A DNA stretch of 64,000 bases, from contig VBAC01000002.1 in NCBI GenBank assembly GCA_005883305.1, forward strand, positions 62,001 to 126,000. The letters run 5' to 3'. The stretch is from Alphaproteobacteria bacterium (GTDB lineage Bacteria > Pseudomonadota > Alphaproteobacteria > Sphingomonadales > Sphingomonadaceae). Made by a program: the position numbers and the translations under genes. Within the stretch, counting starts at the first letter, position 1; the number at the start of each line of letters is the position of its first letter. The notes under the pieces were generated by a model. That model was not told the origin of the DNA. It saw nothing but the letters and a program-made list of their open reading frames with translations, and did no database searches. Below are positions 17,998 to 25,762 of the stretch, piece after piece.

Positions 17998-18810
17998 ATG
18001 AGCGACCAGGACGACAATCAGGCGAACGAGTTCGTCACCCTCGGCGAGCGGTTGAGGCTCGCGCGCGAAGCGAAAGGGATGAGCCTCGACGACGTCGCCA
18101 GCCGCACGCGGATCCCGATCCGTCACCTGCAGAATATCGAGCGCGAGGATTGGGACGCGCTGCCCGCGGCCACCTATGCGGTCGGCTTCACCCGCAATTA
18201 CGCCAATGCGATCGGTCTCGACGGCGCGGCGCTGGCGCGCGAGCTTCGCGACCGGATCGGAACGCCGACCCACCGCGCCGCGGCGCCGGTCTATTACGAA
18301 GCGGCCGATCCGGCCCGGGTGCCGCCGCGCTGGCTCGCGCTGATCGCTGTAGTCCTCGCCGTCGTCCTGATCGGCGGCTACCTGATGTGGCGCAGCAGCC
18401 TCGACAGCGGGCCGGAGGCCATAACCGTGGCGGAAGCGCCGCCAGAGGCCCCGGCGCCCGCCGCCCCGGCCGCGCCGGCGCCAGCCTCGCCCCAAGCGCT
18501 CGCGGGCCAGCCCGTGAGCCTCGTCGCGACCGGCGAGGTCTGGCTTCGGATCACCGAAGGCCCCGGAGGCGCGGTGATCTATTCCGGATCGCTCGCCGCC
18601 GGCAATCGCTACCAGATCCCGCCGACGGCGCAGCGGCCGACGCTGCGCACCGGCCGGCCGCAGAACCTCCACGCCAATGTCGGCGCGCAGGACCTGGGTC
18701 CGCTCGAGGCGAGTGAGCATACGGTCGACAATGTCAGCCTGCGCGCCGAGGACCTCGCCGCCCGGCCGCGCGTCGGAGGCCCGGCCCCCGCGACGCCTCC
18801 GGCTCAGTAA
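17998..18810 (+). CDS. RodZ-like membrane protein: Xre-type HTH, one TM, C-terminal DUF4115
   Basis: 270-residue bitopic inner-membrane protein. The cytoplasmic N-terminal HTH (VTLGERLRLAREAKGMSLDDVASRTRIPIRHLQNIE) is the type that in RodZ binds MreB rather than DNA. One transmembrane helix (WLALIAVVLAVVLIGGYLMW) is followed by an Ala/Pro linker and a beta-rich periplasmic DUF4115 domain (VSLVATGEVWLRITEGPGGAVIYSGSL). A role in cell shape is inferred from architecture. Starts at 17962 (TTG) or 17983 (ATG) are possible; 17998 gives MSDQDDNQANEF, which fits the family best. Follows ptsP by 63 bases. Confidence 0.85.
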   Translation: MSDQDDNQANEFVTLGERLRLAREAKGMSLDDVASRTRIPIRHLQNIEREDWDALPAATYAVGFTRNYANAIGLDGAALARELRDRIGTPTHRAAAPVYYEAADPARVPPRWLALIAVVLAVVLIGGYLMWRSSLDSGPEAITVAEAPPEAPAPAAPAAPAPASPQALAGQPVSLVATGEVWLRITEGPGGAVIYSGSLAAGNRYQIPPTAQRPTLRTGRPQNLHANVGAQDLGPLEASEHTVDNVSLRAEDLAARPRVGGPAPATPPAQ

Positions 18811-18886
18811 TTTCGTCGCTTAAAGGCTGGCGGCGGCCGCGACGCTCCCATATCATGCCCGGCGTTGGCAGGATGCGGGGGTTTCA

Positions 18887-19762
18887 ATGCGTTTCCATCT
18901 TCTCGGGCTGGCCCTGATGGCCTCGGTCGCAATGCCCGCCATCGCCCAGCGGGCGGAGCCGATCGATCGCCGCGTCGAGCGGCTGGAACAGCAATTGCGG
19001 GCAGTTCAGCGGCGAGTCTTCCCAAGCGGGAACGTCGAGCCGGAAATCGCCCCGGGCTCGGTGCAGGGCTCCGGCTTCGGCGCCTCGGGCGACGCGCTTT
19101 CGAGCCTTAGCGCCCGGGTCGACGCGCTCGAGGCGCAGCTTCGCTCGCTGACCAGCCAAGTGGAGGAGTCCAATTATCGCACGCGCCAGTTCGAGGACCA
19201 GATCGCGCGGCTGAGGACCGACCTGAACGGGCGGATCGAGCGGCTCGAAAGCGCACCGCGCGCCGCCGCCGAGCCGGCGCCGCCGCCGCGGGTGCGAGAG
19301 CAGCCGGCCGCCCCGGCCGAGGCGGAAGCGCCTCCCGCTCCGGCGCCGGCAAGGACCGCCGACGACGCCGAGGAAGCCTATAATGTCGGCTACCGGCTGT
19401 GGAGCGCACATCGCTACGCCGAAGCGGCCGGAGCGCTCGGCGACGCCGCCACCCGCTTCCCCAACAGCCGCTGGGCGAGCTGGGCGCGCAACCTTCAGGG
19501 CCGCTCCTATCTCGACGACAACAAGCCGGCCACGGCGGCGCGAATCCTGCTCGCCAATTACCAGGACAATCCGCGCGGCGAGCGGGCGCCCGACAGCCTC
19601 TATTATCTCGGCCAGGCGCTGACACGGCTCGACCGGCGCGCCGAGGCCTGCCGGGTCTATGACGAGCTGGCCTCGGTCTATCCCGACATGCGCGACACGA
19701 TCCGATCGCGCCTGCCCGAAGCGCGCACCGCCGCGCGCTGCGCTGCGCCGACCAGGAACTGA
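18887..19762 (+). CDS. CpoB/YbgF-like periplasmic TPR protein
   Basis: 291 residues. Signal peptide MRFHLLGLALMASVAMPAIAQ, then a coiled-coil region (VERLEQQLRAVQRRVF and ALEAQLRSLTSQVEESNYRTRQFEDQIARLRTDL) matching the YbgF trimerisation domain, an Ala/Pro-rich linker, and C-terminal tetratricopeptide repeats (EEAYNVGYRLWSAHRYAEAAGALGDAATRFPNSRWASWA, and two more). In E. coli CpoB coordinates Tol-Pal with peptidoglycan synthesis. Unlike the tol-pal locus arrangement, no tol or pal gene is near. In many alphaproteobacteria this gene is directly followed by tilS; here two repeat-protein genes on the other strand lie in between. Confidence 0.85.
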   Translation: MRFHLLGLALMASVAMPAIAQRAEPIDRRVERLEQQLRAVQRRVFPSGNVEPEIAPGSVQGSGFGASGDALSSLSARVDALEAQLRSLTSQVEESNYRTRQFEDQIARLRTDLNGRIERLESAPRAAAEPAPPPRVREQPAAPAEAEAPPAPAPARTADDAEEAYNVGYRLWSAHRYAEAAGALGDAATRFPNSRWASWARNLQGRSYLDDNKPATAARILLANYQDNPRGERAPDSLYYLGQALTRLDRRAEACRVYDELASVYPDMRDTIRSRLPEARTAARCAAPTRN

Positions 19763-19780
19763 TCGCGCGCCTCCAATAAG

Positions 19781-19810
19781 CGGCCGGCGGCCCCGAGGGA
19801 CCGCCGGCCG
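19781..19810. terminator. Strong hairpin terminator
   Basis: CGGCCGGCGG and CCGCCGGCCG form a perfect 10-bp stem with a 10-base loop, followed by GTATTTTCT. It lies between the convergent CpoB-like gene and the leftward Tat-repeat gene and can serve the CpoB-like transcript; on the other strand the tail is less U-rich. Confidence 0.75.
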
Positions 19811-19834
19811 GTATTTTCTATCGATTCAGGCTGC

Positions 19835-20311
19835 TTAGCAGTGGCGGCCGCGGCTCGCCGGATCGGCGTAGCGCCCGCTGTCCGAATCGGAACAGGACCG
19901 GCGGCGCACGCAGCGTCCGTTGCCGGCAGGATCCGAATTGCGCCCGGTGTCCGAATCGGTGCAGCCGGTACGGCGGCGGCGGCAGCGGCCGTTGCCCGCC
20001 GGATCCGAGTTGCGGCCGGTATCGGAATCGGTGCAGCCGGTGGTCCGGCGGCCGCCGCCGCAGCTGCGGCCGGCGCCGGCCCGATCGGAATTGGGGCCGC
20101 TGTCGGAATCGCTGCAGCTACCGCGACGCCCGCCGCAGCTGCGGCCGTTGCCGCCGGGATCGGAATTGGGGCCGCTGTCGGAATCGCTGCAGCCCGATTG
20201 GGCCGCCTGCGCCTCGTCGGTGGCGATGACGCCGATCGCCCCCGCGGCGGCGACGCCCCCGGCGACGGTGGCAAGGAAGGAACGGCGGTTCAGTTTGCGT
20301 GTCGGTTTCAT
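19835..20311 (-). CDS. Tat-exported Cys-bracketed Asp/Ser/Gly repeat protein, paralogue 1
   Basis: 158 residues, function unknown. Residues 1-38 are a twin-arginine signal: RKLNRRSFLATVAGGVAAA, then EAQAAQ. The rest is five repeats starting at residues 41, 66, 93, 117 and 140, each about CSDSDSGPNSDPGGNGRSC with basic Arg/Gly spacers. All ten cysteines of the protein sit at the two ends of repeats. The D-x-D-x-G-x-x-x-D pattern recalls calcium-binding loops, but this is inference. The ATG at 20311 begins the Tat signal; an AAGGGG lies 14 bases upstream, and two further in-frame starts exist (20323, 20371). It shares a 45-base identical stretch (20150-20194) with the neighbour at 20626. I know no described function for this family. 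Confidence 0.85.
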   Translation of the reverse strand: MKPTRKLNRRSFLATVAGGVAAAGAIGVIATDEAQAAQSGCSDSDSGPNSDPGGNGRSCGGRRGSCSDSDSGPNSDRAGAGRSCGGGRRTTGCTDSDTGRNSDPAGNGRCRRRRTGCTDSDTGRNSDPAGNGRCVRRRSCSDSDSGRYADPASRGRHC

Positions 20312-20468
20312 CGTGCGATGCATCCCCTTCGCCCAATGTGGAGGCCGCTCGCGCGACCCGAAGACCCCCAAGGGTTACCAGATTTCCCGGGCATGCAAAG
20401 CGAAAATGGTTGCGGGCGCGAAACCGCGCCCGCAATTCGCTCTAACCCAGGTGAGATCGGCGCAATGA

Positions 20469-20480
20469 GATAAGCTTATC
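20469..20480. promoter_or_regulatory. Perfect 12-bp palindrome GATAAGCTTATC
   Basis: A self-complementary, AT-rich site in very GC-rich surroundings, 158 bases upstream of the start of Tat-repeat paralogue 1. It could be a regulator site. Function is not demonstrated. Confidence 0.35.
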
Positions 20481-20499
20481 GACCTTCAGCACGATATTG

Positions 20500-20603
20500 C
20501 TCCCTCTCCCATGGGGAGAGGGCTGGGGTGAGGGGTTCGGACGTCGGCGAACAAACACGAACTCCGTAAACCGAACCTACCCTCCCCCTCAGGGGGAAGG
20601 ATA
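20500..20603. repeat. Inverted-repeat element, family D
   Basis: Left half has CTCTCCC/GGGGAGAG around AT, with GGGCTGGGGTGAGGG after it. The right half is CCCTCCCCCTCAGGGGGAAGG. GTTCGG and CCGAAC pair inside. This type of TCCCTCTCCC element is common between genes in proteobacteria. It lies downstream of Tat-repeat paralogue 2 and is the only element here found between tandem genes. Confidence 0.75.
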
Positions 20604-20625
20604 AAAGGCTGAATGCGGATGCAGT

Positions 20626-21213
20626 TTAACGGCAGCGATGGCCGCGTCCGGCCGGATCGCCATAGGTGCCGCTGTCCGAATCGCTGCAGCGCGGGTTGCC
20701 CCGGCCGTAGCCGGACGCATCGGCGAAGCGGCCGGAATCGCTGTCCGTGACTCCGGTCCGAACGCGGCCGGAGCAGCTGCGGCCTTGCCCGCCCGGATCG
20801 GCATTGGGGCCGCTGTCGGAATCGCTGCAGCGGCGCGTGCCGCGCCCGTTGCCCGGAGGATCGGCATATGGCGCGCGATCGCTGTCGGTGAGGCCGCTGC
20901 GTCCACCGCGGCAGCTGCGGCCGTGGCCGACGCCGTCCGAATTCGGGCCGGTGTCAGAATCGGTGCAGCCGCCGCAGCTGCGGCCGCGGCCGCCGGGATC
21001 GGAATTGGGGCCGCTGTCGGAATCGCTGCAGCCGGCGGTGCTGCCGCAACTGCGCCCGCGCCCGCTGGGATCGGAATTGGGACCGCTGTCGGAGTCGCTG
21101 CACTGGAAGGCCTGCGCCTCTCCGCTGACGGTCAGCAGAGCGCCGCCGATGACGGCTCCGCCGGCGACCTGGGTCAGAAACGAGCGGCGGTTGAGCTTGC
21201 GCGACGCCTTCAT
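20626..21213 (-). CDS. Tat-exported Cys-bracketed Asp/Ser/Gly repeat protein, paralogue 2
   Basis: 195 residues, function unknown. Tat signal at residues 5-37: RKLNRRSFLTQVAGGAVIGGALL, ending GEAQAFQ. Seven repeats start at residues 38, 62, 83, 108, 129, 155 and 176. Repeats 1, 2, 3, 5 and 7 begin and end with Cys; repeats 4 (LTDSDRAPYADPPGNGRG) and 6 (VTDSDSGRFADASGYGRG) lack both. This paired loss argues for one disulfide inside each repeat. GGGGAG is eight bases before the ATG at 21213, which decides the start over 21342. Tandem paralogue of 19835-20311. What it binds is unknown. Confidence 0.87.
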   Translation of the reverse strand: MKASRKLNRRSFLTQVAGGAVIGGALLTVSGEAQAFQCSDSDSGPNSDPSGRGRSCGSTAGCSDSDSGPNSDPGGRGRSCGGCTDSDTGPNSDGVGHGRSCRGGRSGLTDSDRAPYADPPGNGRGTRRCSDSDSGPNADPGGQGRSCSGRVRTGVTDSDSGRFADASGYGRGNPRCSDSDSGTYGDPAGRGHRCR

Positions 21214-21348
21214 CGAGAAATCTCCCCTTATTCGGTGCGCGGCCTTTTTAGCCTGCGCCCGAATCGGCATAACATGAACTTTTGCGGCGACAAAGCGCGG
21301 ATGTCTTGCGCGAATGACGGCGCCCGCGGCATCCTCTATCAAGCGGGC

Positions 21349-22293
21349 ATGGCCGATCCCGACGCCGCCGCGACTGCCCGCTTCCGCGCCGATCTCGATC
21401 GCCTCGGCCTCGGCGCGGCGCGGCCTTTCGGCGTGGCGGTATCAGGCGGGCCGGACAGCCTCGCCCTGCTTCTGCTCGCCAACGCCGCCTTTCCCGGGCT
21501 GATCCATGCCGCCACGGTCGATCACGGGCTAAGGGCCGAGAGCGCGGACGAGGCGGAGACCGTCGCCGCCATCTGCGCGCGCATGGGCGTCCCGCACGCG
21601 ATCCTGTCGGCGGGGATGGTCGCGACGTCCAACGTCCAGGCCGCGGCGCGCGCGAGGCGCTACGACCTGCTGGCCTGGTGGGCCGAAGAGAACGGTCTCG
21701 CCTGCATCCTCACCGCCCATCATCTCGACGACCAGGCCGAGACCCTGCTGATGCGGCTGCTTCGCGGCTCCGGCCTCGCCGGGCTGGCCGGCATCCGCGC
21801 CAGGCAAGACCGGCCCGTCCCCGTGCTTCGCCCGTTGCTCGGCTGGCGGCGCGCCGAGCTTGAAGTGATCGTCCTGGCGGCCGGCATCGAGCCGGTCCGC
21901 GATCCGAGCAACGCGGACGACAGGTACGACCGCGCCCGCCTTCGCAAGCGCCTTGCCGAGACCGGCTGGATCGATCCGGCCCCGCTCGCGCGAAGCGCCG
22001 CCGTTCTGGCCGAGGCCGAGGAAGCGCTCGGCTGGGTCGAGCACATGCTTTGGCAGGAGCGCGTCGCCGCCGCCGGCGACGGCTTCAGCCTCGACCCGAT
22101 CGGCCTCCCTGCCGAGCTCAGGCGGCGGCTGGTGCTTGGCGTGCTTGCGGCGATCGGCGGCCCGGCGCCGCGCGGCGACGAGGTCGCGCGGCTGATCGCC
22201 ACGCTCGAGGCCGGCGGCACGGCGACGCTTTCCGGGACGAAATGCGTCGGCGGGGCGCGCTGGCGGTTCGCGCCCGCCCCGCCGCGCCGCTGA
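21349..22293 (+). CDS. tilS: tRNA(Ile)-lysidine synthase TilS
   Basis: Converts cytidine 34 of the minor tRNA-Ile to lysidine using ATP and lysine, which is needed to read AUA. 314 residues. The PP-loop is AVSGGPDSLALLLL near residue 30; ATVDHGLRAESADEAETVAAICARMGVPH and ILTAHHLDDQAETLLMRLLRGSGLAGLAG are the family signatures. The short length, with only a reduced C-terminal domain, is usual in alphaproteobacteria. The start at 21349 lies 135 bases from the divergent Tat-repeat gene; a much longer upstream frame is the shadow of that gene. Confidence 0.95.
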   Translation: MADPDAAATARFRADLDRLGLGAARPFGVAVSGGPDSLALLLLANAAFPGLIHAATVDHGLRAESADEAETVAAICARMGVPHAILSAGMVATSNVQAAARARRYDLLAWWAEENGLACILTAHHLDDQAETLLMRLLRGSGLAGLAGIRARQDRPVPVLRPLLGWRRAELEVIVLAAGIEPVRDPSNADDRYDRARLRKRLAETGWIDPAPLARSAAVLAEAEEALGWVEHMLWQERVAAAGDGFSLDPIGLPAELRRRLVLGVLAAIGGPAPRGDEVARLIATLEAGGTATLSGTKCVGGARWRFAPAPPRR

Positions 22294-22386
22294 ACCGCTC
22301 CAATCCGGCGACCGCTTCCGGAACGGCGGCACCGGGCCCTTCGTTTTGCCGATGCGTTTCCATCCCCTCGAGCGAAGGAGCAGATC

Positions 22387-23277
22387 ATGGCACAGGACAA
22401 TGGCAGGCGCGGCGGCCGCGGGCGGCAGGACGAGCGCGGCCCCGAATGGCGCGGCGACGAGGGCTTCGGCGGCGGCTGGGGCAATCAGGTGCCGCGCCCG
22501 CACCGGCTCGGCGACCGCAACTGGCGCGGGCAGTCCGACGATCCCTATGGCGATTCCCAACGCTACGGCCCCGGCGAGGGACACGGCTATGGCGGCGGCG
22601 GGGGCTGGTACGGCCCGGCGACGACCTCCACCGACTATCGCTATGGCGGGCCTGGCCTCGACACCGAGTTCAGCAACGGTCCGCGCTTCGACCAGGTCGA
22701 CGTCGGCCGCGCCGGGGGCCACGGCGCCTATCCGGTCGCCTCGTCCTCCAACCTCGGTTACGGGCCGGGCGCGGGCGGCGGGTTCGGAAGCTCCGCGCGC
22801 GAATATATGCTGGCCCACGATCCGCATTATACCGAGTGGCGCCACCGCCAGATGGCCGAGTTCGACCGCGACTATGAAGATTATCGCCGCGAGCACCAGT
22901 CGCGCTTCGACCGGGAGTTCGGCGAGTGGCGGGGCCGCCGCCAGGAGCAGCGCGCCGCCGTCGGCCGGGTCACCGGGCATATGGAGGTGGTCGGCGCCGA
23001 CGGCGAGCATGTCGGAACCGTCGACTGCACCCGCGGGGACCGCCTGGTGCTGACCCGGAACGACGACAGCGCCGGCGGAATCCACCACATGATACCCTGC
23101 GGCTGGATCGACCGGGTCGAGGACAAGGTGATCCTCAACCTCGACGCCAAGGAAGCGCGGCGGCGCTGGGAAGAAGATCATCGCAGCCGCGCCCTATTCG
23201 AGCGCGAGCGCGGCGGCGAGCGCGGCCCGCACGTGCTCAACCGAAGCTTCGCGGGCACCTATCGCGGCGAGCGCTGA
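22387..23277 (+). CDS. DUF2171 protein with Gly/Tyr-rich N-terminus
   Basis: 296 residues. The first half is low-complexity, polar and rich in Gly, Arg, Tyr and Asp (GYGGGGGWYGP, DYRYGGPG), probably disordered. Residues about 135-180 are charged and helical (HRQMAEFDRDYEDYRREHQSRFDREFGEWRGRRQEQ). Then comes a PRC-barrel-like DUF2171 domain: VTGHMEVVGADGEHVGTVD, LVLTRNDDSAGGIHHMIPCGWID, KVILNLDAKEARRRWEE. DUF2171 proteins are often stress-related, but biochemical function is unknown. ftsH, which often follows tilS, is not here. GAGCGAAGGAG is a good ribosome site. Confidence 0.82.
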   Translation: MAQDNGRRGGRGRQDERGPEWRGDEGFGGGWGNQVPRPHRLGDRNWRGQSDDPYGDSQRYGPGEGHGYGGGGGWYGPATTSTDYRYGGPGLDTEFSNGPRFDQVDVGRAGGHGAYPVASSSNLGYGPGAGGGFGSSAREYMLAHDPHYTEWRHRQMAEFDRDYEDYRREHQSRFDREFGEWRGRRQEQRAAVGRVTGHMEVVGADGEHVGTVDCTRGDRLVLTRNDDSAGGIHHMIPCGWIDRVEDKVILNLDAKEARRRWEEDHRSRALFERERGGERGPHVLNRSFAGTYRGER

Positions 23278-23288
23278 AATAAATCCTG

Positions 23289-23315
23289 CTCCCCGCCGTC
23301 AACGGCGGCGGGGAG
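23289..23315. terminator. Bidirectional hairpin terminator
   Basis: CTCCCCGCCG and CGGCGGGGAG form a perfect 10-bp stem with a 7-base loop. It lies in the 59-base gap between the convergent DUF2171 and DUF2585 genes. Confidence 0.75.
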
Positions 23316-23336
23316 GCATTGCTTGCGATGCGCCGC

Positions 23337-23909
23337 CTACAGCGCCCCTTGCCAGGCGCGAATCGAGTCGTTTGGCGCCACCAGCATCAACACGTTCAGA
23401 AACAGGTTGTCGCGGATGACGAGCAAAGTCAGCAGCTCGAAGGCGAGCGCCAGCGCGATCGTCGTCCAGACCGGCAGCCGCCGCGCGATGCCGAAGCCGA
23501 GCATCATCCACACGACGTCGAACACCGAGTTGATCACGCTGTCGCCGCTATAGCCGAGAGCGATCGTCGCCTCGCGGTAGCGGTCGATGATCATCGGGCT
23601 GTTCTCGAGAATCTCCCAACCGGCCTCGATCACGACCGCGGCGATCAGCCGGTCCCCCGGCGGGTTGCGCCTGAGGCACAGCCAGCCGAGCAGGTAGAAA
23701 AGGAAACCGTGGATGACGTGGCTGGGCGTGTACCAGTCGGCGATGTGCTGGCTGTTGTCCGGGCCCTGGACCGTCGAGACCCACAGCTTGACCGTGCCGC
23801 AGGTGCAGATCGGAGTCCGCCCCATCCACAGCAGGATCGCGGCCATGACGGCGACGAGCGCGAAGGCGATCGCCCAGTAGCGGCGGGGGATCAGGGGCGC
23901 CGCGGTCAT
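23337..23909 (-). CDS. DUF2585 membrane protein (UPF0314)
   Basis: 190-residue multi-helix inner-membrane protein found mainly in alphaproteobacteria; function unknown. Segments typical of the family are WMGRTPICTCGTVKLWVSTVQGPDNSQHIADWYTPSHVIHGFLFY, with the CTCG motif and a His-rich stretch, and ENSPMIIDRYREATIALGYSGDSVINSVFDVVWM. At least four hydrophobic helices are visible. The His, Asp and Cys residues near the membrane suggest a metal or active site, but this is speculation. The start overlaps the DUF1697 stop by four bases, so the two are translationally coupled. Confidence 0.87.
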   Translation of the reverse strand: MTAAPLIPRRYWAIAFALVAVMAAILLWMGRTPICTCGTVKLWVSTVQGPDNSQHIADWYTPSHVIHGFLFYLLGWLCLRRNPPGDRLIAAVVIEAGWEILENSPMIIDRYREATIALGYSGDSVINSVFDVVWMMLGFGIARRLPVWTTIALALAFELLTLLVIRDNLFLNVLMLVAPNDSIRAWQGAL

Positions 23910-24433
23910 GCCTCGATCATCTCCTTGAGCTTCAGCACGGTATTGAAATTGCGCGCAGTGGCCGGAGAGCCGACGGCGCGGTCGATCAGCGACGGGGTCA
24001 GCTTCGAAGCCCCGGCGCCGTTCGGATAGTGGAACCAGAGCGCATCGCCGGCGCGGCGGACCCGCTCGCCGTCGCGGCCGCGCGCCTCGATCGCCGCTTC
24101 CGCCCCGGCCGCGGGCGGCGCTTTCGAAAGGAGCAGCATGACGCGGTTCGGCGGTTCGCCCGGGAAAGGATTGCCGGCCGCCAGCTTGCGCCATTCGGCG
24201 GCGGTCCGGACGATTACCGGAACTTGGAGGCCGAAGCGGTCCTCGATCGCCCGCTCGAGCGTCTCTTCGATCGCTTCGGGCTTGCCGGGGGCGGAGAAGA
24301 TCAGGTTGCCGCTTTGGATATAGGTGGCAACGTCACTCCAGCCGAGCTCGGCGCACAGCACGCGCAACTCGGCCATGGGCAGTTTGCGTCCTCCCACATT
24401 CACAGCCCGCAGCAACGCGACCATCCGCCCCAT
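23906..24433 (-). CDS. DUF1697 family protein
   Basis: 175-residue soluble protein of a widespread uncharacterised family. The N-terminal signature is clear: MVALLRAVNVGGRKLPMAELRVLCAELGWSDVATYIQSGNLIF. The C-terminal signature is LTPSLIDRAVGSPATARNFNTVLKLKEM. Catalytic residues are not known for the family. It reads leftward, head-to-head with gmk (72 bases between), and overlaps the DUF2585 gene by ATGA. Confidence 0.87.
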   Translation of the reverse strand: MGRMVALLRAVNVGGRKLPMAELRVLCAELGWSDVATYIQSGNLIFSAPGKPEAIEETLERAIEDRFGLQVPVIVRTAAEWRKLAAGNPFPGEPPNRVMLLLSKAPPAAGAEAAIEARGRDGERVRRAGDALWFHYPNGAGASKLTPSLIDRAVGSPATARNFNTVLKLKEMIEA

Positions 24434-24505
24434 TTCCGATCCTTAACATAGAATTTGCCTTCGTCTGCCCTTGACGCGCGCGCTTCCGCCAAGGCAGGTG
24501 CGCCC

Positions 24506-25138
24506 ATGGAAATCGCAGCCGCATTTCAGCGCCGGGGCCTCCTCTACGTCCTGTCCAGCCCCTCGGGGGCGGGCAAATCGACCATCGCGCGGATGCTGAT
24601 GGAGGCGGACGAGGGCGTCGCCATGTCGGTTTCCGCCACCACGCGCCCGATCCGCCCGGGCGAGACGGACGGCAAGGACTATCATTTCGTCAGCGACGAC
24701 AGGTTCGACGAACTGGTGTCGAGCGGCGCCTTCCTCGAATGGGCGCACGTCTTCGGCCACCGCTACGGGACCCTGAAGAGCGAGGTGATGAAGGTGATCG
24801 AGGGCGGCCGCGACGTGCTGCTCGACATCGACTGGCAAGGCACCCAGCAGCTCAAGCAGGTCGATCCCGACATCGTCCGGGTGTTCATCCTGCCCCCGTC
24901 GATGGAGGAGCTCGAGCGAAGGCTGCGCAACCGCAAGACGGACAGCGACGAGGTGGTCCGCCGCCGGATGGACCGGGCGGCGGCGGAGATCAGCCACTGG
25001 GCCGAATATGATTATGTGCTGATCAACAACAATGCCGAGAAATGCCGCGAGCTGGTCCACAATATCCTGAAGGCCGAGCGGCTGAAGGCGACCAGGCGGG
25101 TCTTCCTCCACGATTTCGTTCGCGAACTGATCGGATAG
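24506..25138 (+). CDS. gmk: Guanylate kinase
   Basis: Phosphorylates GMP to GDP with ATP. 210 residues starting MEIAAAFQRRGLLYVLSSPSGAGKSTIARMLM, with the P-loop SSPSGAGKST near residue 17. The GMP-binding segments ATTRPIRPGETDGKDYHFVSDDRFDELV and FLEWAHVFGHRYGT are conserved, as is DVLLDIDWQGTQQLK. The lid has ERRLRNRKTDSDEVVRRRM. I take the ATG at 24506; an earlier in-frame start at 24455 adds 17 residues without family resemblance. Confidence 0.96.
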   Translation: MEIAAAFQRRGLLYVLSSPSGAGKSTIARMLMEADEGVAMSVSATTRPIRPGETDGKDYHFVSDDRFDELVSSGAFLEWAHVFGHRYGTLKSEVMKVIEGGRDVLLDIDWQGTQQLKQVDPDIVRVFILPPSMEELERRLRNRKTDSDEVVRRRMDRAAAEISHWAEYDYVLINNNAEKCRELVHNILKAERLKATRRVFLHDFVRELIG

Positions 25139-25171
25139 GGTTTATTCTCCGTCAAAACGACGGAGGGGATC

Positions 25172-25762
25172 ATGGTCCGGACCTTTATCGGCGGCCTCAT
25201 TGGCGGGCTCATATTGTTCGTCGCCGGCTTCATCTTCTGGGCGACTCCGCTCGGCGAGCTTCCGTTCCACCGCGCCGACGACGCGCAGAGCGCCGCGATC
25301 CAGCTCGCGCTGAACCAGAACCTCACAGCCACCGGCACCGGCGCCTACATCATCCCCAGCCACAGGACCGCCGAGGGCTCGATCGCCTATGCGCGGGGGC
25401 CGATCGCCACCGTCTATTTCAACACGACCGGCTATCCGCCCGAGGATATGTCGATGCTCGCGCCCGGCCTGGTCATGGCCCTGATCTCGGGGCTGCTGAT
25501 GGCGTTCGGCCTGGCCGCGGTGGGCGGCGGCGGACGAAGCTTCTCGGCGACGGCGCGGCTGGTCGTTCTCTTCTCGCTGGGCTTTTGCGTCTGGGAATAT
25601 CTCGCGACGCCCGTCTTCAACCATTTCGGCTGGCGCTACTGGATCTACGCCTTCGTCGCCGAATCCACATCGATGATCCTCGCCGGGCTGGTGATCGCCA
25701 AATGGTTCCTGCCCAGGGGCCCGGCCGAAGCCCACGTCGCCGAGGCGGCGGCGGCCGACTAG
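25172..25762 (+). CDS. Uncharacterised membrane protein
   Basis: 196 residues, no recognised domain. An N-terminal helix (VRTFIGGLIGGLILFVAGFIFWATP) precedes a periplasmic stretch (LPFHRADDAQSAAIQLALNQNLTATGTGAYIIPS), followed by helices MLAPGLVMALISGLLMAFGLA, LVVLFSLGFCVWEYLATPVF and YAFVAESTSMILAGLVIAKWF. Similar four-helix proteins of unknown role occur in sphingomonads. GGAGGGGATC lies before the ATG. It follows gmk by 33 bases and is probably cotranscribed. The stop codon touches one arm of a 15-bp inverted repeat. Confidence 0.8.
   Translation: MVRTFIGGLIGGLILFVAGFIFWATPLGELPFHRADDAQSAAIQLALNQNLTATGTGAYIIPSHRTAEGSIAYARGPIATVYFNTTGYPPEDMSMLAPGLVMALISGLLMAFGLAAVGGGGRSFSATARLVVLFSLGFCVWEYLATPVFNHFGWRYWIYAFVAESTSMILAGLVIAKWFLPRGPAEAHVAEAAAAD

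Larger units (their letters stand above)
20312..20625. other. Gap between the two Tat-repeat genes
   Basis: 314 bases with no gene I can support. It should hold the promoter of paralogue 1 and the 3' end region of paralogue 2. The contents seen are a perfect palindrome at 20469-20480 and a repeat element at 20500-20603; the rest is unremarkable. Confidence 0.6.

Noticed and set aside
19841-20473. Rightward frame with IGIGAAVGIAAA-like repeats
   Set aside because: This is the antisense of the Tat-repeat gene; the repeats are the shadow of DSDSG codons. No ribosome site or signal.
19835-21213. Possible CRISPR array because of regular repeats
   Set aside because: Repeats are translated in frame, spacers are short and similar, and there is no cas gene.
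20638-21348. Long N-terminal extension of TilS
   Set aside because: It reads through the opposite Tat-repeat gene and is low-complexity; family homology begins at MADPDAAATARF.
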